64,000 nucleotides of DNA from Winogradskyella alexanderae. GTDB lineage: Bacteria; Bacteroidota; Bacteroidia; Flavobacteriales; Flavobacteriaceae. The stretch spans positions 1-64,000 of the forward strand of contig NZ_JAIUJR010000004.1 of assembly GCF_020166335.1 (NCBI RefSeq), in the 5' to 3' direction. Every line of letters starts with the position of its first letter. The first letter of the stretch is position 1. The translations under genes and the position numbers were made by a program. The notes below the pieces were generated by a model. The model was not told where the DNA came from and searched no databases. It worked only from the letters and a program-made list of their open reading frames with translations. Of the stretch, positions 25,025 through 34,681 are shown one piece after another.

Positions 25025-26209
25025 ATGAACCAACTTTCGGATAGAATTAATAATCTATCGACATCAGCAACCCTTGCAATGGCTGCAAAGGCACGAGAAC
25101 TAAGAGCAGAGGGAAAAGATATAATTGGACTGAGTTTGGGCGAGCCTGATTTTAATACACCTGATTTTATTAAAGAAGCAGCGATTGAAGCTATAAACCA
25201 GAATTATAATAGTTATACTCCTGTTGATGGATATGTTGAATTAAAGGATGCTATTATTACAAAATTTAAACGGGATAACAATTTAGTTTACAACCATAAG
25301 CAAATTGTCGTTTCTACAGGAGCTAAGCAATCTTTATCAAATGTTGCGGCAGTATTACTTAATGAAGGGGATGAAGTGATCTTACCATGCCCATATTGGG
25401 TGAGCTATTCTGATATAGTAAAGCTTAACGGAGGTGTTCCAGTGGAAGTCAACACTTCTATTGAAAATGATTTTAAAATGACGGCCCAACAACTTGAAAA
25501 TGCCATAACACCCAAAACTAAAATGTTATGGTATAGCTCACCTTGCAACCCTAGTGGTTCGGTATACAGTAAAGAAGAATTGAGGTCTCTCGCTGATGTT
25601 TTACAAAGGCATCCGAACGTATTTGTGGTTTCCGATGAAATATATGAGCACATTAATTTTAAAGGCGAACACTTTAGTATGGCAAGTTTTGAAGATATGT
25701 ATGATAGGACAATAACCGTCAATGGCGTATCAAAGGCTTTTGCCATGACTGGTTGGAGAATTGGCTATATTGGTGCACCAGAATGGATTGCAAGAGCTTG
25801 CAATAAAATGCAGGGCCAAGTTACTAGCGGTGCCAATTGTATTGCACAACGTGCTGTAATAACAGCATTAAATGCCGATCCATCTAGAATTTCTTATATG
25901 GTGGACAAGTTTAAAGAAAGACGCAAGTTAATTTTGGGTTTGCTTCATGAAATTGATGGTTTTAAAACCAACGAACCAGAAGGTGCGTTTTACGTATTTC
26001 CGGATATTTCCTCTTATTTTGGAAAGACAATTAGAGGGAAAAAAATAAATAATGCTACTGATATGTCTATGTATCTACTACAAGAAGCACTAGTAGCTAC
26101 TGTTACAGGAGAGGCATTTGGTAGTCCCAATTGCATTAGAATTTCTTATGCTGCTTCAGAAGAAAACATTAAAGAAGCAATTAAACGTATAAAAAAAGCG
26201 TTAAGCTAG
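25025..26209 (+). CDS. Class I/II pyridoxal-phosphate aminotransferase (aspartate aminotransferase type)
   Basis: A 394-residue fold-type I aminotransferase. Signatures: SLGEPDFNTPDF near the N-terminus, YTPVDGYVELKDAI, SPCNPSGSVYS, VVSDEIYEHI and the PLP-lysine block VNGVSKAFAMTGWRIGY, followed by the substrate-binding Arg in CIRISYAASEE. The pattern is that of the subgroup I-gamma aspartate or aspartate/prephenate aminotransferases widespread in Bacteroidota; the exact amino-acid specificity is not determined. It follows the desaturase gene by 18 bases and ends before a hairpin terminator. Confidence 0.92.
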   Translation: MNQLSDRINNLSTSATLAMAAKARELRAEGKDIIGLSLGEPDFNTPDFIKEAAIEAINQNYNSYTPVDGYVELKDAIITKFKRDNNLVYNHKQIVVSTGAKQSLSNVAAVLLNEGDEVILPCPYWVSYSDIVKLNGGVPVEVNTSIENDFKMTAQQLENAITPKTKMLWYSSPCNPSGSVYSKEELRSLADVLQRHPNVFVVSDEIYEHINFKGEHFSMASFEDMYDRTITVNGVSKAFAMTGWRIGYIGAPEWIARACNKMQGQVTSGANCIAQRAVITALNADPSRISYMVDKFKERRKLILGLLHEIDGFKTNEPEGAFYVFPDISSYFGKTIRGKKINNATDMSMYLLQEALVATVTGEAFGSPNCIRISYAASEENIKEAIKRIKKALS

Positions 26210-26243
26210 TATATAGTTTCATCAATCGCCTTTTTAAATGAGG

Positions 26244-26275
26244 AAAGCCATAACATTAAATTATGTCATGGCTTT
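26244..26275. terminator. Terminator after the aminotransferase gene
   Basis: AAAGCCAT (26244-26251) pairs with ATGGCTTT (26268-26275); the inner bases allow partial further pairing. Seven T in a row follow from the right arm. The left side is less A-rich, so it serves mainly the plus strand. Confidence 0.75.
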
Positions 26276-26294
26276 TTTTATGTGTTATTAAGTT

Positions 26295-26543
26295 TTAAAA
26301 TATAGCTATGAGTACTAAGGCAAATACTGAAATCTTCAATATTACCTCTGCATGATTTACCACATTAAACTGTGATGCTCTTAGTCGTTGCCTGATTCCA
26401 AAAATTGATTTTGAGTTTGATTTTCTAAAGTTGTTTTTAACTAAAGATTTGTAGTTAGAATTAAGTATGCCATGAGTTGTAAAATGAGGCACCTCAATGG
26501 GCTCTGGAACACTTTCTAATTCTTTATGTAATACTAATTCCAT
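26295..26543 (-). CDS. Small protein with C-terminal membrane helix
   Basis: An 82-residue open frame with an ATG start (MELVLHKELESVPEPIEV), a basic central part (VKNNFRKSNSKSIFGIRQRLR) and one hydrophobic C-terminal segment (ILKISVFALVLIAIF) that ends the protein, a tail-anchored layout. The gene stands alone between the aminotransferase and trkH. Not recognised; it is accepted because composition is protein-like and nothing else explains the stretch. Confidence 0.5.
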   Translation of the reverse strand: MELVLHKELESVPEPIEVPHFTTHGILNSNYKSLVKNNFRKSNSKSIFGIRQRLRASQFNVVNHAEVILKISVFALVLIAIF

Positions 26544-26703
26544 GATTTATTTTTTAATTGGTTACATAGATATGACGGATAAACTAAAAAAATGTTACAT
26601 CCAGTATCTCAACTATAGCCTAGCTTAGAGACATAAACATCGAAAACATCAGTAAAAATATAGTCTAGAAAAAAATCAAGTATTTTAAAAAATGTTTGGA
26701 TTT

Positions 26704-28206
26704 CTATCGGTTTCTCCAGAAAAATGGTGTCAATAAAATTAGAATTGTGAAGAGTTCTAAACGGCCCAAAAGCATTAAAAATGATGCCCACCATTTTCCT
26801 AAAGGAGGTAATCCTGAGTAATTATTTACTGGTCCAAAATCACCAAGTGCAGGTCCAACATTTCCTAAACTTGAAGCAGAAAGACCAATAGCAGACTCAA
26901 AATCTAGTTGGAACATTGAGAATATTCCTGCGCCAATAATAAATGAGAGCATATACAAAATGAAAAAACCAAGTATATTAAATACAATATCACCTGAAAT
27001 TGATTTCTTATTATAACGAACAGGCAAAATAGCATTGGGATGTAAAGCACGTCTAAATTCAAGGAACCCATTTTTTATAAGAATTAAATGTCTCACTACT
27101 TTTACACCTCCAGCAGTACTACCTGCTGAACCACCGAGAAACATTAATCCAAAGAAAAATACAGTCAGAAATGGTGTCCACATTGTATAATCGGCCGTTA
27201 CAAATCCTGTCGTTGTCACAACAGCCAATACTTGAAAAAGGGCATGTCGTATTGCGCTTTCTTCTTCTCCCAAAACCATTGGGTGCATTACTGAAGATTG
27301 GGAGACATCTGCTCTAAAATAAATTAACAATGCCGCCACAAGGGTAAAGACTAAAACAAATCTAAAGTAAAGTTTAAATTCATCGTCCTTTGCAATTTTA
27401 GAAACTTTACCTTTAAACAAATAATAGCTAAGGACAAAATTCGTTCCTGCTAAAAACATAAAGAACATAATGATATACTGTATGGCAGGATTATCATTCC
27501 AATGTGCAATGCTTTCGTTCTTTGTAGAAAATCCTCCAGTTGAAAGTGTACTTAATGCATGATTTATCGCATCAAAGAAAGACATACCTGCTATTTGAAG
27601 TAAAATAGTTTCAGCAGCAGTGTATCCTACATAAATTAGCCATAAGCGTTTAGCTGTATCTGTTATTCTGGGATGTAATTTATCACCACCTGGACCAGGC
27701 GCTTCTGCTGCAAAGAGCTGCATACCTCCAACACCAAGTAAAGGTAAGATGGCTATAGCCAATACTATTATACCCATACCGCCAATCCAGTGTGTTGTGC
27801 TTCGCCAAAACAAAACCCCTTCTGGTAAAATTTCTATATCATTTAATATACTCGCTCCTGTAGTAGTATAACCGGACATGGTTTCGAAAAAAGCATCGGT
27901 AAATGTTGGTATAGCTTCTGTTACTAAATACGGTAAAGTTCCTGTTAGCGACATAACAATCCAACCAAAGGCAACCACAATGTAACCTTCTCGTTTATTC
28001 ATTTCCTTACGGTGATTTCTAGTACCAACCATTGCAAATGAACCAATAAGTAAAGTAACTAGTCCTGCTAACAATAGCTGAAAGGTCACACCGTCTTGAT
28101 AAATAAGGCTTATCAATGTGGCAATCATCATGAAACCACCATTAAAAAGCAACAATAGCCCCAAAAAGTGAAAAATGATTTTATAATTTAAATGCAGTCG
28201 CGACAT
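26704..28206 (-). CDS. trkH: Potassium uptake protein, TrkH family
   Basis: The 500-residue membrane subunit of the Trk potassium uptake system. It has the fourfold membrane-pore-membrane layout, with pore loops visible as SGYTTTGASIL, STLSTGGFSTKN, TTTGFVTADYTMW and SSLGNVGPALGDFGP, and the GGSAGSTAGGVKV block. It starts two bases after trkA ends, so the channel and its regulatory gating subunit are made from one transcript. The C-terminus (LLTPFFWRNR) is normal for the family. Confidence 0.95.
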   Translation of the reverse strand: MSRLHLNYKIIFHFLGLLLLFNGGFMMIATLISLIYQDGVTFQLLLAGLVTLLIGSFAMVGTRNHRKEMNKREGYIVVAFGWIVMSLTGTLPYLVTEAIPTFTDAFFETMSGYTTTGASILNDIEILPEGVLFWRSTTHWIGGMGIIVLAIAILPLLGVGGMQLFAAEAPGPGGDKLHPRITDTAKRLWLIYVGYTAAETILLQIAGMSFFDAINHALSTLSTGGFSTKNESIAHWNDNPAIQYIIMFFMFLAGTNFVLSYYLFKGKVSKIAKDDEFKLYFRFVLVFTLVAALLIYFRADVSQSSVMHPMVLGEEESAIRHALFQVLAVVTTTGFVTADYTMWTPFLTVFFFGLMFLGGSAGSTAGGVKVVRHLILIKNGFLEFRRALHPNAILPVRYNKKSISGDIVFNILGFFILYMLSFIIGAGIFSMFQLDFESAIGLSASSLGNVGPALGDFGPVNNYSGLPPLGKWWASFLMLLGRLELFTILILLTPFFWRNR

Positions 28207-28208
28207 AA

Positions 28209-29558
28209 TTAAGAGAAAAACGCTTCGACCTCAGAAATTGAGCGTGGCAAACAACAAACAACTACCCTGTCTCCGGCTTCAATAGTAAAGCTTCCAAGTG
28301 GAATTAATCCTTCTTCATTTCGTATTATGCCACCAAATATAGCTGATCTTGGAAAATCTAGATCTTTAATCTTCTTGTTGGTTATTTTAGATTCTGGTTT
28401 AACAACAAATTCGAGGAGCTCGGCGTTCATATTAGTCAACTTAGTCATTGCCACTACCTCTCCTTTTCTGATAAATCTAAAAATATTATTTGCCGCAAGT
28501 AGCTTTTTGTTTATTAAGGTATCTATCCCTATAGATTGCGATAATTGGTAATAATCCATGTTCTCTACAAGAGCGATTGTTTTTTTAACACCTTTGGATT
28601 TTGCAAGCAAACATGACATAATATTTGTTTCGGAATTTCCGGTAACAGCTATAAATGCATCCATCTCAGAAATACTTTCTTCTTGTAAAATTTCAACATT
28701 TCTACCATCGCCATAAATTACCAGTGCATTTGGCAAAAGGTCTGCTAAATCTTCTGCCACAGTTTTTTTATTTTCTATTAGTTTAACATTGAATTTACTT
28801 GCACAAAGATCTCTCGCTGTTTTAAAACCAATTTTACTCCCGCCGAGAATCATCACATTTTTAATACCAACCTTTACTTTTCCCGATAATTGAAATAATT
28901 CATCATCACCCCCTTTTGAAGTCATAAATACAACATTATCGCCTTCTTTAAATTGGGTATCGCCTCTAGGAATAATGGTGTATTGGGTACCAAAACGTTG
29001 AATGGCAATAGGTATAAAATGAAGTTCCGAGTAAAACTCTGCCGCTTCTTTTACGGTTTTACCAACAAAATTTGCAGTTCTTGACAACCTTAAACTAAGC
29101 ATGGTTAGTGCACCACCTTCAAATTCATAAGAATCATTAAACCCATATTGATCTAACAGCAATTGAATCTCAGCAGCGGCTAAAGACTCTGGTGAGATAA
29201 GTTCGTCAATACCAAATTTTGAAAATCCAATTGTATCCTTATCATCAATAAATTCTGTATTAGATATCCTTGCAATTGTACGTTGCGCACCAAGTTGTTT
29301 AGCTAAAACACTCGCTGTAATATTAGTGGTTTCTGAAGAAGTAACTGCAATAAATAGAGCCGTATTTTCAATACGTGCCTCCCTTAATATTGAAATAGAA
29401 GTCGCATCACCTTTAATAGTTCTTATATCTAAATGCTCCCCCGCATAAGCCAGGCAATCTTTTCTCGTATCAATTAATGTTATCTCTTGCGACTCGTAGG
29501 ACAATAATTTTGCTAAATGAAATCCTACCTCTCCAGCACCTGCGATAATTATTTTCAT
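28209..29558 (-). CDS. trkA: Trk potassium uptake regulatory subunit TrkA
   Basis: A 449-residue cytoplasmic protein with two KTN (RCK) halves. Each has an NAD-binding motif: GAGEVGFHLAK at residue ~6 and GGSKIGFKTARDL around residue 235. Each is followed by a TrkA_C domain. It binds nucleotides and gates TrkH, whose gene follows after two bases. A -7 box on the minus strand lies 23 bases upstream, in the divergent region shared with ubiE. Confidence 0.95.
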   Translation of the reverse strand: MKIIIAGAGEVGFHLAKLLSYESQEITLIDTRKDCLAYAGEHLDIRTIKGDATSISILREARIENTALFIAVTSSETTNITASVLAKQLGAQRTIARISNTEFIDDKDTIGFSKFGIDELISPESLAAAEIQLLLDQYGFNDSYEFEGGALTMLSLRLSRTANFVGKTVKEAAEFYSELHFIPIAIQRFGTQYTIIPRGDTQFKEGDNVVFMTSKGGDDELFQLSGKVKVGIKNVMILGGSKIGFKTARDLCASKFNVKLIENKKTVAEDLADLLPNALVIYGDGRNVEILQEESISEMDAFIAVTGNSETNIMSCLLAKSKGVKKTIALVENMDYYQLSQSIGIDTLINKKLLAANNIFRFIRKGEVVAMTKLTNMNAELLEFVVKPESKITNKKIKDLDFPRSAIFGGIIRNEEGLIPLGSFTIEAGDRVVVCCLPRSISEVEAFFS

Positions 29559-29581
29559 CTAATTTGTTTCAAATAGGCGTA

Positions 29582-29589
29582 CAAATATA
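29582..29589 (-). promoter_or_regulatory. Probable -7 box for trkA-trkH
   Basis: The minus strand reads TATATTTG, a full match to TAnnTTTG, 23 bases before the trkA ATG. No clear TTG at -33. Confidence 0.5.
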
Positions 29590-29647
29590 CATATTATTTA
29601 ACGCGAGTATCGCTTTTGGAAAATGAGATAATAACAATTTCAAATTA

Positions 29648-29676
29648 TTGATAACCCCATTATTAACGTATATTTG
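29648..29676 (+). promoter_or_regulatory. Bacteroidota promoter for ubiE-porT
   Basis: TTG (29648-29650), 18 bases, TATATTTG (29669-29676): an exact consensus promoter 13 bases before the ubiE ATG at 29690. It shows that a longer frame beginning with the TTG at 29648 is not translated from there. Confidence 0.75.
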
Positions 29677-29689
29677 CAAAAAATTTTGC

Positions 29690-30421
29690 ATGGCCAAAAA
29701 AGTTAAACCATATAAAGATAGTGAGGCTTCAAAGAAAGCGCAAGTAACACAAATGTTTGACACCATTTCTAAGGAATATGATGGTCTCAATCGTATAATA
29801 TCTTTTGGCATTGATGTAAAGTGGCGCGACAAGGTCGTTAATCTGGTTGCTGAAACCAATCCCGATAATATTCTTGACATTGCAACTGGTACTGGTGATT
29901 TAGCCATTAGCTTAACCAGGACTAGTGCTAAAGAAATTATTGGCCTAGATATTAGCGATGGTATGTTAGAAGTTGGTAGAAAAAAAATTGCAACTAAAAA
30001 ACTGGATAGCACCATATCAATGGTTATTGGAGATTCTGAGGATTTGCCATTTGACGACAATACCTTTGATGCCGTTACCGTGGCCTTTGGAATAAGAAAT
30101 TTCGAAAATTTGGAAAAAGGTCTTTCCGAAATCTTGAGAGTGTTAAAACCAAATGGCGTATTTGTAATATTAGAAACATCTGTACCAACAAATCCTGTTT
30201 ATAAATTTGGCTACAATACTTATTCGAGATATATTTTGCCTACCATAGGAAAATTGTTTTCTAAGGACAGAGTGGCATATAGATATTTAAGTGAATCTGC
30301 ATCCGTTTTCCCATATGGTGAGAAATTAAACAATATTTTGAGGAAAATTGGGTTTATTAATGTCATGGATAGACCACAAACTATGGGTGTGGCAACAATT
30401 TACACTTCATCCAAAGCATAG
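29690..30421 (+). CDS. ubiE: Demethylmenaquinone C-methyltransferase (UbiE/MenG)
   Basis: Catalyses the last step of menaquinone synthesis, methylating demethylmenaquinone with SAM. The 243-residue protein has the family blocks [37 protein letters not shown] (SAM motif I), [33 protein letters not shown] and [12 protein letters not shown]. Flavobacteria use menaquinone only, so MenG activity is the sensible assignment. porT begins two bases after the stop; the pair shares the promoter at 29648-29676. Confidence 0.95.
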   Translation: MAKKVKPYKDSEASKKAQVTQMFDTISKEYDGLNRIISFGIDVKWRDKVVNLVAETNPDNILDIATGTGDLAISLTRTSAKEIIGLDISDGMLEVGRKKIATKKLDSTISMVIGDSEDLPFDDNTFDAVTVAFGIRNFENLEKGLSEILRVLKPNGVFVILETSVPTNPVYKFGYNTYSRYILPTIGKLFSKDRVAYRYLSESASVFPYGEKLNNILRKIGFINVMDRPQTMGVATIYTSSKA

Positions 30422-30422
30422 T

Positions 30423-31139
30423 ATGAAGCGATTTTTTTTCATTTTAGGATTAATAATTATTAGCCAAAACGTTAATGCACAACTTTTTACAAAGGAAAAA
30501 GTAGCAAATAACATCAATAACATTGACCAAAAGTTACTTACTTGGGGATATTTTCTAGGCTTTAATCAATATGACTTTAAGTTTGAGTACAATCAAGACC
30601 TTGAAGATATTTTGGTTGATAAATCTTTTGGTTTTCATCTTGGTCTAATCGGTGATTTGAGAATAAATGACTATATGAACCTAAGATTGGAGCCAGGTGT
30701 TTTTTTTACAACCAGAAACTTACAATATGACGAAAGTTATTTTGATGGCCAAACGTTCTCTGATGCCGATTTATTAAGAGAGGTAAAATCTACATACGTG
30801 CATTTACCATTATTGCTTAAAATTTCTACCAAGCGCATAAATAATTTTAAACCATTTATAATAGGTGGTTTCTCAACGGCATTAAACCTTTCTAGCAATC
30901 AGGATAATCCAGACGACAATAGTGCTGGGCAATTTAGAATGAAAAAGGGAACTTACTTTTATGAAATTGGTTTTGGTATAGACTTATATCTTCTATATTT
31001 TAAATTTACCCCTTCAATTCGAGGTATATTTTCTTTTAACGATGAAATTGTTAGGGATTCAGATCCCAATAGTCCTTGGACCGGAAATGTAGCTTCGATG
31101 CAGACCAGAGGAATTTTTATCAATTTTACATTTCAATAG
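30423..31139 (+). CDS. porT: PorT-family outer membrane beta-barrel protein (type IX secretion)
   Basis: A 238-residue exported protein with a signal peptide (MKRFFFILGLIIISQNVNA) and an outer-membrane-protein-like barrel: alternating strands such as GFHLGLIGDLRIN, NLRLEPGVFFTTRN, YVHLPLLLKISTK, YEIGFGIDLYLLYFKF and the aromatic C-terminal INFTFQ. PorT/SprT is needed for the type IX system and gliding, and is often encoded next to ubiE in flavobacteria; size matches (~240). The ATG at 30423 follows the ubiE stop by one base. The 3' end overlaps the convergent methyltransferase gene by 14 bases. A generic porin-family label is the alternative. Confidence 0.82.
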   Translation: MKRFFFILGLIIISQNVNAQLFTKEKVANNINNIDQKLLTWGYFLGFNQYDFKFEYNQDLEDILVDKSFGFHLGLIGDLRINDYMNLRLEPGVFFTTRNLQYDESYFDGQTFSDADLLREVKSTYVHLPLLLKISTKRINNFKPFIIGGFSTALNLSSNQDNPDDNSAGQFRMKKGTYFYEIGFGIDLYLLYFKFTPSIRGIFSFNDEIVRDSDPNSPWTGNVASMQTRGIFINFTFQ

Positions 31140-31860
31140 AGCGACGTTTGAGTTCGCTCAAAATAATTGCCGCAGCATTGGCAACATTTAAACTTTCTGT
31201 TGCCTTCAGTTTTCCAAACTTAGGAATTCCAATCTTTGCGTCAACAATAGCTTCAACCTCTGGCGATATACCGTTGGCCTCATTACCAAGAACTATCAAG
31301 ACATTATTTGAAATGTTTGATGTGTAAACATTATTACCTTCCATGAATGTTCCTATAACTTGAAGATTTGATTTTTTAATAAATTCTAACAAATCATGGT
31401 AATATATTTTAACGCGAGCTAAAGAACCCATTGAAGCCTGAACAACCTTAGGATTAAAACAATCTACTGTATTGGTACTACAAATTAGCTGTTCTATACC
31501 AAACCAATCACAAAGTCTAATTATAGTTCCAAGATTTCCAGGATCTCTAATATCGTCAAGTAAGATAGACGTAGTATTAAAATTCGGGTTGGTATTAATT
31601 GGAATTTTGAATAAAGCTAATACGGTATTCGGATTTTTTAAAGAAGATATACGTTTTAGTTCGTTGAATGATATAATTGTCATTTCATCTTCTAGGACCT
31701 CAAAATTAGATTGTGTAGAATACAATTGTACGAGTTCGAAATCTGAAGTTAAAAATTCTTTGACTCCTTTAATACCTTCAACTATAAATAGTCCTTCTTG
31801 ATTTCTGTATTTTTTTTGGCTTAAACTTTTAATTAACTTTATTTGATGCTTTGTAACCAT
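31126..31860 (-). CDS. TrmH/SpoU-family RNA 2'-O-methyltransferase
   Basis: A 244-residue SPOUT methyltransferase. The N-terminal part (KHQIKLIKSLSQKKYR, LFIVEGIKGVKE) is the L30e-like substrate-binding domain; the C-terminal knotted domain has DDIRDPGNLGTIIRLCDWFG, VVQASMGSLARV and VLGNEANGIS, the three SpoU motifs. It methylates a ribose in rRNA or tRNA; the target nucleotide is unknown. Its 3' end overlaps porT by 14 bases on the other strand. Confidence 0.92.
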   Translation of the reverse strand: MVTKHQIKLIKSLSQKKYRNQEGLFIVEGIKGVKEFLTSDFELVQLYSTQSNFEVLEDEMTIISFNELKRISSLKNPNTVLALFKIPINTNPNFNTTSILLDDIRDPGNLGTIIRLCDWFGIEQLICSTNTVDCFNPKVVQASMGSLARVKIYYHDLLEFIKKSNLQVIGTFMEGNNVYTSNISNNVLIVLGNEANGISPEVEAIVDAKIGIPKFGKLKATESLNVANAAAIILSELKRRSIEM

Positions 31861-31959
31861 TAAAATGTCTTTACATTTGTTAGGAAAAGTACAAAGTAAA
31901 CCTTTTTTGGACTAATTTTTGAACAACAAAACTCATATCTAAATTAACGTAGAGAACTA

Positions 31960-34563
31960 TTGAGACGAGCAAATAACCTTGCTTACCAGAAAATTAAAAT
32001 TGAAGCTATATTTAAAACTATAGTCTTATTTTTTGTTTTGTTAGTTTTTAGTTCGTGTAGCATAGTTAAACGTGTAAAGGCGGGTGAACATCTCATTACC
32101 GAAAACACAATTCTTGAAGACGGAAAGAAAAATAAAAAAGAACGTGTTAACAATATAGTAATTCAAAAGGTTAACTCTGGTATGGACGGAATAATAACAT
32201 TTCCGTTTAAAGTAAGGGCACCGTTAAAACTTCAAATTTATAATCTTGCTAGACCCAACATTGATTCTATAATTGATGCAAAAATTCTAAGCAAGCCTAA
32301 AAAAGTTAAAAGAAAAACCAATCTGTTATCAAAGAAACAATTCGATAGATACATACAATCAAAACGGGATTTTAATAGCTGGCTTAAACGCACAGGTGAG
32401 GCTCCTGTAATTTTTGACGAAGCTAAAACTGAAAAAACGGCAAGTAACTTGAATAAATATTTTGCCAAGCGAGGGTGGTTTAATAATACCGTTGACTATG
32501 AAGTAGACAAAGACAGCAATAAGACTGCTAAAGTTACATACAAAGTAGTTAAGAACAGACCATACCTAATAGACTCCATAAAACCTTTAATTAGCACCCC
32601 TGCAATTGATGCTCTATACAGTAATCTTAGCAAGGATTCTTTTTTGAAAAAAGGTGAACAATTTGATGAAGACAATTATGAACGCGAACGCGAACGGATC
32701 ACAACCTATATAAGAAACTCTGGCTTCTTTTATTTTGGACAAGATTATGTCAGAATGGTAATAGACACCATTGGAACAAACCACAAAGTCAACACTGAAT
32801 TAATTATAACAGACCGAACAATCCGAGGAGGTGATTCCACAATTATTAGGCCATTTAAAAAATATACCATTAAGGAAATAAACATATTCACAGATGAAAA
32901 TTTTGACAACCGATTTATGGCTATTTCTGATACTACAAAATATAAAGATTATACACTATACAGTAAGAACAAATTAAAATTTAGACCTAAGGCATTAACC
33001 GATGCTGTATTTATTCAGAAGGGCGATACATATAGTGATTTGGCAAGAAGCAGAACCTCTAGATATTTAAACGATCTTCAAATGTTTAGGTATCCCAGTA
33101 TTGATTATGTCGAAAATGAAGAAGACACAACATTAACTGCAAATATCTATTTAGAACCTCGAAAAAAATATTCATTAAGTTTTGATCCTGAGATCAATCA
33201 AAGTAATATTCAAACAATAGGATTTTCCTTCAGTACAGGATTAAAAATTAGAAATATATTTAGAGGAGCAGAAACATTGGAAGTTACAGGAATAGCTGCT
33301 ATTGGTGCTTCAAAGGACAGATCTGACGATACTTCAGCATTTTTTGATATTAATGAGTTTGGTGGAAATATACGTTTAACATTACCAAGATTATTTACAC
33401 CATTCAATACAGATAAGATTATACCAAAGTACATGTCCCCAAACACAATAATAAACTTATCTGCTACGAGTCAACAAAATATTGGTTTAGATAAACAAAC
33501 CCTTGCCGGAATTTTGGGATATAACTGGTCTCCAAAAAGTACGGTGACTAATACATTAGAATTATTTAATGTTCAGTTTGTAAAAAACCTTAATACCAGT
33601 AATTATTTTGGTGTGTATAGCAACTCTTTCAACAGACTTGATAATATAGCTAGAGATATTGATTATATAAATCAAAATGAGAGCTTAGAGAATCCTGCCA
33701 ATAATTTTGATCCTGCCGATGTATTTATTAATGATGTGCTAGATGGTAATACGGTTTTAAATCAAAACGACGAGGATTTTATTATAGTAAACAACATAGA
33801 CGAACGAAAACAACGTCTCACAGAGAACAACCTTATTTTTTCATCGAGTTTTGACTATAAAAAAGACAAACGTCAAAATATTTTTGATAATGATTTTTCA
33901 ATTTTTAAATGGCGCATTGAGTTAGCAGGAAATTTGCTCTCCAATGTCTCAGAGCTAATTGGTGCTCCAAAAAATGATAATGGCAATTATGAGGTTTTTG
34001 GTGTTGCTTTTTCACAATATTTTAAAACCGAAATTGACTATATAAAATACATCGATTTTGGTCGCAATGCCACTTTCGCATTTAGGAGTTATGCCGGTAT
34101 AGCAATACCATACGGTAATTCTAACAGTATACCATTTGCTGAAAGTTTCTTTGGAGGCGGGCCGAATGACAATAGGGCTTGGACTGCATATAATTTAGGA
34201 CCTGGCAGCTCAAATACAACTAACGAGTTTAACGAAGCAAACTTCAAAATTCATTTAAGTGCAGAACAACGTTTCAGTCTGTTTGGTGATTTAAGAGGTG
34301 CAATATTTGTTGATATTGGGAATATTTGGAACGTGCTGGATAATGTAACAGATGAAGATGCCACTTTCACTGGATTTGATTCCTTAAGAGATATTGCCAT
34401 AGGCTCTGGATTTGGTTTAAGATATGATTTTGACTTCTTTGTGCTGAGATTCGATGTTGGTTTTAAAACTTATGATCCTGCTCAAGAATTAGAAAATAGA
34501 TGGTTTAGAAACTACAATTTTAAGAATGCAGTTTATAACATAGGTATAAATTACCCCTTCTGA
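31960..34563 (+). CDS. tamL: Lipidated BamA/TamA (Omp85) family outer membrane protein, TamL type
   Basis: An 867-residue Omp85 protein. The N-terminus is a lipoprotein signal (IVLFFVLLVFSSC), as in the Bacteroidota TamL proteins. Then come POTRA-like repeats (residues ~50-420) and a C-terminal 16-strand barrel ending in AVYNIGINYPF, with the lid-lock type motif region around FGLRYDFDFFVLRFDVGFK. No ATG is available before the signal peptide; the TTG at 31960 is the only start that retains it. Probable role: insertion of outer membrane proteins or, with TamB, lipid/protein transport. No tamB gene is adjacent here. Divergent from the SpoU methyltransferase gene. Confidence 0.85.
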   Translation: MRRANNLAYQKIKIEAIFKTIVLFFVLLVFSSCSIVKRVKAGEHLITENTILEDGKKNKKERVNNIVIQKVNSGMDGIITFPFKVRAPLKLQIYNLARPNIDSIIDAKILSKPKKVKRKTNLLSKKQFDRYIQSKRDFNSWLKRTGEAPVIFDEAKTEKTASNLNKYFAKRGWFNNTVDYEVDKDSNKTAKVTYKVVKNRPYLIDSIKPLISTPAIDALYSNLSKDSFLKKGEQFDEDNYERERERITTYIRNSGFFYFGQDYVRMVIDTIGTNHKVNTELIITDRTIRGGDSTIIRPFKKYTIKEINIFTDENFDNRFMAISDTTKYKDYTLYSKNKLKFRPKALTDAVFIQKGDTYSDLARSRTSRYLNDLQMFRYPSIDYVENEEDTTLTANIYLEPRKKYSLSFDPEINQSNIQTIGFSFSTGLKIRNIFRGAETLEVTGIAAIGASKDRSDDTSAFFDINEFGGNIRLTLPRLFTPFNTDKIIPKYMSPNTIINLSATSQQNIGLDKQTLAGILGYNWSPKSTVTNTLELFNVQFVKNLNTSNYFGVYSNSFNRLDNIARDIDYINQNESLENPANNFDPADVFINDVLDGNTVLNQNDEDFIIVNNIDERKQRLTENNLIFSSSFDYKKDKRQNIFDNDFSIFKWRIELAGNLLSNVSELIGAPKNDNGNYEVFGVAFSQYFKTEIDYIKYIDFGRNATFAFRSYAGIAIPYGNSNSIPFAESFFGGGPNDNRAWTAYNLGPGSSNTTNEFNEANFKIHLSAEQRFSLFGDLRGAIFVDIGNIWNVLDNVTDEDATFTGFDSLRDIAIGSGFGLRYDFDFFVLRFDVGFKTYDPAQELENRWFRNYNFKNAVYNIGINYPF

Positions 34564-34647
34564 TTTAAGTTAAAACCTCCGACATCGTTTTCACGTTTTA
34601 TTCCCTTATTATCAGCAAAATCTAATGTCATAATTTTCAAAATTGTG

Positions 34648-34655
34648 TATTTTTG
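34648..34655 (+). promoter_or_regulatory. Probable -7 box for fbaA
   Basis: TATTTTTG matches TAnnTTTG and lies 26 bases before the fbaA ATG. No convincing TTG at -33. Confidence 0.45.
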
Positions 34656-34681
34656 ATAACTATTAATTCAATCATAATAAA

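Noticed and set aside
29569-30060. 163-codon minus-strand open frame over the 5' half of ubiE
   Set aside because: Antisense shadow of ubiE; Ser/Leu-rich composition is a mirror of the real gene.
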